Below are positions 23,363 to 29,294 of a stretch of DNA of 29,294 bases, in pieces. The DNA is taken from contig DAONDQ010000023.1 in assembly GCA_035402645.1 (NCBI GenBank), forward strand, positions 1-29,294, in the 5' to 3' direction. Every line of letters starts with the position of its first letter. The stretch's first letter is position 1. The notes beneath the pieces are model-generated. The model worked only from the letters and a program-made list of their open reading frames with translations, had not been told where the DNA came from and searched no databases. The translations under genes were made by a program, and so were the position numbers. Source of the DNA: DAONDQ01 sp035402645 (lineage in GTDB: Bacteria > Cloacimonadota > Cloacimonadia > Cloacimonadales > DAONDQ01).

Positions 23363-24937
23363 TCAAGGTGTTACATCAGTGGGTTTGATACCGAGATGCA
23401 AAAGATAGGTACAATCGGATGATTCGTCTTTGTAGATGATATTCTGTCCATCTTTGGCAAAAACAAAGGAAGTGATGTATGTCTTTAATCCTCTATGCAT
23501 CAATTCTTTCCCACTTCTCGTATCAAATACGCTCAGACAATATTGATATCCAGTCTCATTAACCATTTGCATCACTGCCAGTAACCTATCATCAGGGGAG
23601 AATTTTACATCTGATATATCAGAAACCGTTTCAGATAATGACATTGGGATTTCCCGGTTATTGATAAAATCCCTGAGTTGGAGAAATAACTTTCCACGTC
23701 TCCAATAAGCCATATATTGATAACTGTTACTGGTACAAATCTCATAAATTTGCGAAATATCTTGGATGAATTTCTCCTGCATGATATCATAGACATGCAT
23801 GCTGTCGTTGGATGCCATATAAATGAGTTTTCTAAATGGATCGAAGGCATAAGTTACGGAAAAGGTTTCGGTACCATCGTTTTTAAAACCGTCACATACT
23901 TTCAATAATCTCTTACCTGAGTCGAAATCGTAGATGTACATGCCATCTTGTGATTGGTGTATGAAAAGACGGCCTTCGGGACTTATCCCGCTTGTCTTTC
24001 TTGACTGCCATTCGATTTTATCCTTAAAATGTACGATGGAATCAGGCTTGGTCATATCGAAATGAACACGTTTGGGGAGACCCAACATTTCCTCATGACC
24101 GTTATGAGGCAAAATGGTTTCGTACCATTTTGAAATGTTATACTCTCCAGTTGAACGATTGAAAGAAGTGCGCCCTATGAGTCTATTCACCATCAGATTC
24201 GACACGACGCTTCTGCAATTCAAATGAAAATCGGTGTATTGAGTCGATAAATCTATTGGATTAAACAAATACTCAGCTTGCTTATAAGGTTCGAAAAGGT
24301 AAAGATTGAAATTCCTTATGGGCACCATTAAAGTATTATAGTCATAGTTTGAAAACATAATTGGATTGGGCGTAATTGTTGTGTCAAAACTGTGATCCGC
24401 ATTCCAAATATGGAATTTAACCGGAATGTATAAACCATCAAAACCTGTGATAAAAGTTGCCTTCTTATTGTATTTATTCCAATTTTGCCAAAATACCTTC
24501 GAAGTTTCCAAATCCATCTTCATTTTAATGGTATTACTAATGGTGTCCTGACCAAAACGCACATATATTGTGAATTCCTGAGCCTGTGCATCATAAGGGC
24601 TTAATTCATATTTTTCACCTGTAAGCGTCACTTCTGATTCCGAGGAACTGAACATTCGCTGATAATAAGGAATAAACGGATCAAATTCGTGATGTTTCAC
24701 TTCACTGTATGTATTCAGCATCCGAATGATGTAATCCTTATTGCTTTCACTTTTACCCTGTGGTGCAAAAAGGTTCTTTGACTGGTAATACGCCTGTGCC
24801 TGATGGTGGATGCTGTCCGCAATGACCGGGAAGCGCTCGTTCCAATTAAATGTATATTTTGATGATGATTTTGTAGTCAATCCCGGCATCAGAGCAGGTA
24901 TTAAGAATAAAAGAAAAAGCCATGTAATTCTTTTCAT
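23363..24937 (-). CDS. Exported protein with C-terminal WD40/YVTN-like propeller region, function unknown
   Basis: Not recognised as a named family. The start is taken at the ATG at 24937 (AAGG five bases ahead); the frame is open to a TTG four codons earlier. The resulting 524-aa protein opens with a signal peptide or N-terminal anchor (MKRITWLFLLFLIPALMPGLT). Residues about 30-290 form a beta-rich region of unknown fold. From about 300 to the end there are beta-propeller-like strands such as GRLFIHQSQDGMYIYDFDSGKRLL, KLIYMASNDSMHVYD, DVKFSPDDRLLAVMQ and CLSVFDTRSGKEL, which look like WD40/YVTN blades. There is no FlgD-type tail, unlike the other secreted proteins here. It starts 24 bases after the stop of the SH3-domain gene and is presumably co-expressed with it. 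Confidence 0.75.
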   Translation of the reverse strand: MKRITWLFLLFLIPALMPGLTTKSSSKYTFNWNERFPVIADSIHHQAQAYYQSKNLFAPQGKSESNKDYIIRMLNTYSEVKHHEFDPFIPYYQRMFSSSESEVTLTGEKYELSPYDAQAQEFTIYVRFGQDTISNTIKMKMDLETSKVFWQNWNKYNKKATFITGFDGLYIPVKFHIWNADHSFDTTITPNPIMFSNYDYNTLMVPIRNFNLYLFEPYKQAEYLFNPIDLSTQYTDFHLNCRSVVSNLMVNRLIGRTSFNRSTGEYNISKWYETILPHNGHEEMLGLPKRVHFDMTKPDSIVHFKDKIEWQSRKTSGISPEGRLFIHQSQDGMYIYDFDSGKRLLKVCDGFKNDGTETFSVTYAFDPFRKLIYMASNDSMHVYDIMQEKFIQDISQIYEICTSNSYQYMAYWRRGKLFLQLRDFINNREIPMSLSETVSDISDVKFSPDDRLLAVMQMVNETGYQYCLSVFDTRSGKELMHRGLKTYITSFVFAKDGQNIIYKDESSDCTYLLHLGIKPTDVTP

Positions 24938-24961
24938 ATTAACCTTCAAATTTGAATCTGA

Positions 24962-25684
24962 TTAGTCGCCATCACCTTCATAATATTGCTCTAATGCAAC
25001 CGTAACAACCCAGCCAACCACTCCTTTTTGAGTTTTCACTTTTGTCCAGGTCGAAAGCATGGGCTGATTTTGAAGCGTTATCAAGCTCTTCTGGGAAGAT
25101 ACTTCATTCAGGTTATCCACAACTTCATTCTTACTTAATACTGCCAGTACTTTCCCATCCAAGCTTGGAGTGCTACGCACCCGCATCAAATCATAAATTG
25201 TTATATAAGGATTACTTGGGTAAAACCCCTGTGATGAAGATTGGTTAGCCGAAGTCATGGTAGTATCTACCGGTGCAGGATATTGTGGATTCGCTGCATT
25301 ATTCTGGTTTTTATCAGCATACTTTAGTAAACGAACCCTTGTGAAGCCAGAATGCCTGTTTATAGCAACTCTGCTGGTTAAGGATGTATTACGATCGTTT
25401 GGGGAAACTTTATATATGATAAAATAGGAGGAAGGTAACTGCCTTATCTTAAAAGATGCTTTTCCGTGATTATCAACGAGTTTTTTCTCCACTGGGATAT
25501 TCAGGTTATACACGTCAAATAAATAAACAGAACCCTCGGTAACAGGTTTCATCGCATTTTTCTGGTCAACCACTTGAACGACAATTGTTGGTGTCATAAA
25601 TGCCCTGATCACCCAGGGATACAAAGCAACGCCCGCAGCAATCAGTAAAATGAGCCAAATCCATAGCCATTTGTTCCTGTCCAT
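24962..25684 (-). CDS. Membrane-anchored protein with a C-terminal bacterial SH3-like domain
   Basis: A 240-aa protein of unknown function. One N-terminal membrane segment (about 7-29, WLWIWLILLIAAGVALYPWV) follows a short basic start, so the rest should be in the periplasm. Residues about 32-118 look like a beta-sandwich of the carboxypeptidase-regulatory type (IVVQVVDQKNAMKPVTEGSVYLFD ... SSYFIIYKVSP). A Ser/Asn/Gln/Pro-rich linker follows (about 122-158). Residues about 160-235 resemble an SH3b domain (YDLMRVRSTPSLDGKVLAVLSKNEVV ... GVVGWVVTVAL), a fold that often binds peptidoglycan. The start has AGGAGG four bases upstream. First gene of a two-gene unit with the propeller protein, divergent from the inositol cassette. 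Confidence 0.75.
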   Translation of the reverse strand: MDRNKWLWIWLILLIAAGVALYPWVIRAFMTPTIVVQVVDQKNAMKPVTEGSVYLFDVYNLNIPVEKKLVDNHGKASFKIRQLPSSYFIIYKVSPNDRNTSLTSRVAINRHSGFTRVRLLKYADKNQNNAANPQYPAPVDTTMTSANQSSSQGFYPSNPYITIYDLMRVRSTPSLDGKVLAVLSKNEVVDNLNEVSSQKSLITLQNQPMLSTWTKVKTQKGVVGWVVTVALEQYYEGDGD

Positions 25685-26061
25685 ATATCCTCCTGTGAAA
25701 TATAATGGATACGTAGATCAAACACTTTTAAGAATTATGCTTCTGTTCAATAAAATATGATAAAGATTATTATCATATCAATTTTCTCTAATATCAATTA
25801 AATATGCAACTTTTAATTTGTGCTTTTTATCTTTCCAGTAATTTTCTATCTTTTTTCGGTTCATTCATCTTTGTTTCCTCTCCAGCAATTCATCCTGCCT
25901 ATCACTCATTCACGATTGTACAAGTGCGAGTTTTGCTTCACTACTCTATCTTTTCTGTTCCCTTCCTTACCCGTTCATCCTTCGTTTTCAGTTTTTTCTT
26001 GACGTTGAATAGAAGTATAAACAACTATATTTTAAAATACTACTACATGAAGGAGTTTCAA
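25685..26061. other. Divergent intergenic region, 377 bases, with a pyrimidine-rich leader before the inositol cassette
   Basis: It separates the minus-strand gene at 25684 from ino1 on the plus strand and must hold promoters for both. About 25804-25998 is strongly T/C-rich on the plus strand and free of stops in the ino1 frame. Translated, it gives a hydrophobic, aromatic, Ser-rich peptide that resembles no inositol-phosphate synthase N-terminus, so I treat it as non-coding. A TTGACG (25999-26004) could be a -35 box, but no well-spaced -10 is seen. AAGGAG at 26050-26055 is the ino1 ribosome site. Confidence 0.55.
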
Positions 26062-27381
26062 ATGTTAAGAGGTGATCAAATCAAACCCGCAAATGGCAAA
26101 CTTGGAATCGCAATTGTTGGACTTGGTGCCGTAACCACTACATTTATTGCCGGTGTTGAAGCCATAAAGAAAGGTATCGCAAAACCCTACGGTTCAGTGA
26201 CTCAAATGGCAACAATTCGCCTGGGAAAACGAACAGAAGACAGACATCCCTATATCAAGGATTTTGTTCCTTTGGCAAAGCTCAATGACCTGGAATTCAT
26301 CGCTTGGGATATCTTTGAAAGTGATGCTTATGAAGCTGCCCTGAAAGCCGGTGTTCTGGAAAAAAGCCTGCTGGATCAGATTGAACCGGAACTGCGTAAG
26401 ATCAAGCCCAAGAAAGCCGTATTCGATCCTGAATATGTAAAGAAACTTCATGGTACTCATGTGAAGGTTGCTCCCAATAAACTTGAATATGCAAAGATGC
26501 TGATGGAAGATGTCGAGAATTTCAAAAAAGAGAAGGGACTCGATCGTGTCATGATGGTTTGGGTGGCTTCCACAGAAGTCTATATGCAGGCAGATTCCTC
26601 CCACGATACGATAGAGTCATTTGAACAGGCAATGAGAGAAAATCATCGTTCTATCTCCCCGTCCATGATCTATGCCTATGCCGCATTGAAGATGGGAATC
26701 CCATTTATCAACGGTGCACCAAACCTCAATCTGGAAGTACCTGCTCTTCGCCAGTTAGCGGAAAAGAATCATGTTCCGGTTGGCGGGAAGGACTTCAAGA
26801 CAGGTCAAACTTTAATGAAGACTATCATTGCTCCCGGACTCAAGGCACGTATGATCGGTTTATCCGGATGGTTCTCAACCAACATCCTTGGTAACCGTGA
26901 CGGTGAAGTGCTGGATGACCCTGAATCCTTCAAGACCAAGGAAGTCAGCAAGCTTTCAGTGATTGAAGACATTCTACAATCTAAACAATATCCGGAACTT
27001 TATGGAGATATCTTCCATAAGGTAAGAATCAATTATTATCCGCCTCGCGGAGACAACAAGGAAAGCTGGGATAACATCGATATCTTCGGTTGGCTCGGTT
27101 ATCCAATGCAGATCAAGATCAACTTCCTTTGCCGTGATTCCATCCTCGCAGCTCCTGTGTTGCTTGACCTCATTCTGTTCACAGACTTGGCAAGACGCTG
27201 TGACATGTATGGTGTGCAGGAATGGTTATCCTTCTACTGGAAGAGCCCAATGGCTGCTCCGAAACTGCATCCGGAAAATGACCTGTTCATCCAGCAGACC
27301 AAACTCAAGAATACCCTTCGCTATATGATGAAGGAAGATCTCATCACGCATCTTGGTCTTGAATATTACGACATGATGTAA
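26062..27381 (+). CDS. ino1: myo-Inositol-1-phosphate synthase
   Basis: Converts glucose-6-phosphate to L-myo-inositol-1-phosphate using enzyme-bound NAD+. The 439-aa protein shows the N-terminal nucleotide-binding segment LGIAIVGLGAVTTTFIAG (14-31), FINGAPN (215-221), the catalytic-region motif GKDFKTGQTLMKT (242-254), STNILGNRDGEVL (272-284) and DSILAAPVLLDLILFTDL (359-376). All have direct counterparts in eukaryotic and actinobacterial synthases. I chose the ATG at 26062 because AAGGAG stands six bases before it; an upstream in-frame ATG at 26047 and the open frame back to 25804 lack support. First gene of a three-gene plus-strand unit; the next gene begins 16 bases after its stop. Confidence 0.95.
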   Translation: MLRGDQIKPANGKLGIAIVGLGAVTTTFIAGVEAIKKGIAKPYGSVTQMATIRLGKRTEDRHPYIKDFVPLAKLNDLEFIAWDIFESDAYEAALKAGVLEKSLLDQIEPELRKIKPKKAVFDPEYVKKLHGTHVKVAPNKLEYAKMLMEDVENFKKEKGLDRVMMVWVASTEVYMQADSSHDTIESFEQAMRENHRSISPSMIYAYAALKMGIPFINGAPNLNLEVPALRQLAEKNHVPVGGKDFKTGQTLMKTIIAPGLKARMIGLSGWFSTNILGNRDGEVLDDPESFKTKEVSKLSVIEDILQSKQYPELYGDIFHKVRINYYPPRGDNKESWDNIDIFGWLGYPMQIKINFLCRDSILAAPVLLDLILFTDLARRCDMYGVQEWLSFYWKSPMAAPKLHPENDLFIQQTKLKNTLRYMMKEDLITHLGLEYYDMM

Positions 27382-27397
27382 TGATGGGAGTGGCAAT

Positions 27398-28501
27398 TTG
27401 AAGAAGATAAGACTCCTCTTCAAAATTGGGTATGCATACCATAAGGCTGCTTTCGACCCTATCATAGAATTGCTGCTGAATAATCCGAAATATGATGTCT
27501 GGTTCTCACTCGATATCGAGAAGAAGAAGTACTTCATATTCGAAATTCCCTATCGCAGCAAGATCACCAGGGAATGGCAGAAACAGGGATATCGCTTCAC
27601 CAAGCAGACGAAGGGTTTTGATATTGTCATAGCCGGAGATACTCTCCGCAATGCGAAGGATTTTGGCAAGACCCTGCTGATATTCCTGAATCACGGCACG
27701 GGTATCAAGAATATCCTCTATCGGAATCTTGCGCGTTCCAAGGGCGTGAAGTATCAGATATTCGTTGAAGGACAGCATCGGGTGGATTCACTGTTAAGCT
27801 GTCCAGATCTTGGTACAAGTGAAGTGCACCTGGTCGGTCTTCCCAAACTCGATTACTATTTCCAGGGACGCTTCGATCGTGATGCGATTCTGAATAAATG
27901 GGGATTAGACCCGGGTAAAAAGACGGTTCTGTTTGCACCCACATATAAACCAACCTGCTTATATGATGTAAAAGAGGACATCTTTGAACAGACCCGGGAT
28001 TATAATCTGATCATCAAGCTTCATCCCTATAGTTGGATGGGAAAGTATGCTCCGCATAAGCAGCATAGAATCTATGAAAAACAGGTGAAGAAGTACCTGC
28101 ATGCGGTACTTCTTCCCTTTAGTGAATACAATATCGTTCCTTATTACTTTGCAGCAGATACCATATTGAGTGAAGCGTCGAGCACCGTCTTTGACTTCAT
28201 CTCCTTTGGTAAATTCGGTATCGTATATGACCTTCCCTGTGATGATTTAAAACATTCTGATGGTCAGCCGCTTCTCGAGATCGATAATCGGGAATTCCTG
28301 AAGGGAGCCTTCCCGCATATTCAATCGGGAAAGCAAATTGCCAATGCCATTGATATTGCGTTGCATCCCACTCCCGAAATGATTGAAAAGGCTGATGAAT
28401 ACAGGAGAAGATACTTCTATAAACTCGATGGGAAAGCCTCTGAACGTTTCGTGGAGAAGATGGAAGAACTATATAGAGAAGGGACTCATTGTAATGAATA
28501 G
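27398..28501 (+). CDS. CDP-glycerol glycerophosphotransferase-family protein (TagB/TagF-like); possibly a CDP-inositol-dependent phospho-inositol transferase
   Basis: A 367-aa GT-B-fold protein of the Glyphos_transf family (PF04464), whose members move glycerol-phosphate or ribitol-phosphate from a CDP-linked donor to a sugar or polyol acceptor. Motifs: the HGTGIK segment with His99 (counterpart of the WHGTPLK of TagF), KTVLFAPTYKP (175-185), LIIKLHP with His209, and the donor-binding end DTILSEASSTVFDFISFGKFGIVYD (254-278). No signal peptide or membrane segment is seen; family members are usually peripheral on the cytoplasmic face. The start codon is TTG with GGGAG about seven bases upstream. 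Because it lies between inositol-phosphate synthase and a likely CDP-inositol-forming enzyme, I infer that its donor could be CDP-inositol. That substrate is a hypothesis; the family call is firm. Confidence 0.8.
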   Translation: MKKIRLLFKIGYAYHKAAFDPIIELLLNNPKYDVWFSLDIEKKKYFIFEIPYRSKITREWQKQGYRFTKQTKGFDIVIAGDTLRNAKDFGKTLLIFLNHGTGIKNILYRNLARSKGVKYQIFVEGQHRVDSLLSCPDLGTSEVHLVGLPKLDYYFQGRFDRDAILNKWGLDPGKKTVLFAPTYKPTCLYDVKEDIFEQTRDYNLIIKLHPYSWMGKYAPHKQHRIYEKQVKKYLHAVLLPFSEYNIVPYYFAADTILSEASSTVFDFISFGKFGIVYDLPCDDLKHSDGQPLLEIDNREFLKGAFPHIQSGKQIANAIDIALHPTPEMIEKADEYRRRYFYKLDGKASERFVEKMEELYREGTHCNE

Positions 28502-28516
28502 ATTGGGGAGTTGTAT

Positions 28517-29233
28517 ATGAAGGCTGTAATCATCGCTGCTGGTTTCGGAAGCCGATTATGGGATTTGAGCAATCAGGTGCCGAAGACACTCCTTCCCTAT
28601 GCAAATGGGACAATACTCTCCACGATCATAACACAATTGAAATCAGCAGGTATCGGGGACATAGGTATCGTCGTTGGATATAATCAGGAATATATCAGGA
28701 AGTATGTTGCTGAAATCGATTTCGGCTTGCCTATTCAATTAATTGAAAATCTCGAGTGGGACAAGGGAAATGGATTGTCTGTGTACAAGGCACGAAATTA
28801 TGTAAAGGATGAGCCATTTGTGCTTTCCATGTCCGATCATGTGGTGACTGTTGATGCATTGAAACAAGTGGTAGAATCGAAAGAAAATACAAACCTTCTG
28901 CTGGTTGACCCCTGGGTGGACAGTATTCATGATATCGATGATGCAACCAAGGTCTATTGTGAAGAGAACAGGATCGTGGCAATCGGGAAGGAAATCCCAT
29001 TATACAATGGCATCGATTGCGGTGTATTCCGATTGGAATCCGACTTTTTCGACGCAGTTGAAACTGTAGTGAAATCAGGAAATGAATCAATCAGTGGTGC
29101 CATCCAGGAATTGATAGCAAATAAAAGAATGAAATCCATAAAAATATCCAACCCGCTCCAGTGGCTCGATATCGATACTCCCGATGCTTATGAATATGGT
29201 TTGAGGTATGTGCATAGATTGATTGGGAAATAG
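28517..29233 (+). CDS. Nucleotidyltransferase, probably CTP:inositol-1-phosphate cytidylyltransferase
   Basis: A 238-aa single-domain NTP transferase. Nucleotide-binding motif AAGFGSRL (7-14) with PK (22-23), base and ribose contacts around WDKGNGLSV (81-89), metal Asp107 in MSDHVV, and a closing WLDIDTP (217-223). The middle segment (DPWVDSIHDIDDATKVYCEENRIVAIGKEI, then LYNGIDCGVF; the motif spans about 131-171) resembles the cytidylyltransferase half of archaeal IPCT/DIPPS proteins, which make CDP-inositol from CTP and inositol-1-phosphate. The membrane CDP-alcohol transferase half of those fusion proteins is absent. The adjacent ino1 supports the substrate. Phosphocholine or aminoethylphosphonate cytidylyltransferase are weaker alternatives. 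The start is ATG at 28517, six bases after GGGGAG; the gene follows its neighbour by 15 bases. Confidence 0.8.
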   Translation: MKAVIIAAGFGSRLWDLSNQVPKTLLPYANGTILSTIITQLKSAGIGDIGIVVGYNQEYIRKYVAEIDFGLPIQLIENLEWDKGNGLSVYKARNYVKDEPFVLSMSDHVVTVDALKQVVESKENTNLLLVDPWVDSIHDIDDATKVYCEENRIVAIGKEIPLYNGIDCGVFRLESDFFDAVETVVKSGNESISGAIQELIANKRMKSIKISNPLQWLDIDTPDAYEYGLRYVHRLIGK

Positions 29234-29242
29234 GAGGGGGAA

Positions 29243-29277
29243 GGTTACTGGTTACTGATTACTGGTTACTGGTTACT
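29243..29277. repeat. 7-bp tandem repeat (GGTTACT), five copies
   Basis: Units at 29243, 29250, 29257 (variant gattact), 29264 and 29271, then a partial ggt. It begins nine bases after the stop of the nucleotidyltransferase gene. It may continue in altered form beyond the window edge at 29294. Confidence 0.9.
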
Positions 29278-29294
29278 GGTGATAGTCTGATAAT

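Noticed and set aside
25804..26061. Longer inositol-phosphate synthase starting at 25804 (525 aa)
   Set aside because: The extra 86 residues are a pyrimidine-driven hydrophobic stretch without family similarity; the ATG at 26062 has AAGGAG at ideal spacing and gives the expected protein start.
28511..28516. TTG start for the nucleotidyltransferase at 28511
   Set aside because: It touches the GGGGAG ribosome site with no spacing; the ATG six bases later is correctly placed and begins the conserved MKAVIIAAG segment.

Overview
The window looks like a chromosomal stretch of an anaerobic, Gram-negative (two-membrane) bacterium of moderate to low GC. My best guess is the Cloacimonadota (WWE1) or a nearby candidate phylum. 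The reasons are: LptF/LptG permeases imply an LPS-type outer membrane; a tungsten aldehyde:ferredoxin oxidoreductase with a four-cluster ferredoxin implies strict anaerobiosis; and three secreted proteins end in the same NYPNPFNP-type C-terminal FlgD-like/sorting domain, which is abundant in that part of the tree. The lineage is inferred from gene content and protein style, not from a marker phylogeny.

Layout, left to right. From position 1 to about 25.7 kb every gene is on the minus strand. At the left edge are the start of a glycosyl-hydrolase-like family 10 protein and xseA, then a secreted FlgD-tail protein (1704-3929) with a clear terminator. Next come an AOR and its ferredoxin as a two-gene operon with terminator (4384-6935). 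Two paralogous secreted proteins follow (7436-12137), each with about 14 LVIVD-type beta-propeller repeats and the same C-terminal tail. Then come an amidohydrolase (12314-13894) and the proteostasis operon tRNA-Leu, tig, clpP, clpX (13950-17222, transcribed right to left, with terminator). A TPR lipoprotein, lptG, lptF and ligA form a closely spaced group (17410-23099). Two poorly characterised exported or anchored proteins complete the minus-strand part (23363-25684).

At about 25.7 kb transcription diverges. The last 3.2 kb on the plus strand is a tight three-gene cassette: myo-inositol-1-phosphate synthase, a CDP-glycerol glycerophosphotransferase-family (TagB/TagF-like) enzyme, and a small nucleotidyltransferase resembling CTP:inositol-1-phosphate cytidylyltransferase. 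Together they suggest glucose-6-P to inositol-1-P to CDP-inositol, followed by transfer of phospho-inositol to an unknown acceptor by the TagF-like enzyme. This is the most promising candidate for an undescribed system here, and the cassette may continue beyond the right edge.

Several intergenic regions hold short-period degenerate tandem arrays. Three have a period of exactly 11 bp (4215-4258, 7136-7232, 23241-23319), and two of these turn into inverted copies. One at the right edge has a period of 7 bp. Other points of note: ClpP has Asn where the catalytic Asp is expected, trigger factor has a His-rich loop, and several core genes (tig, clpX, the glycerophosphotransferase) start with TTG behind strong Shine-Dalgarno sequences.
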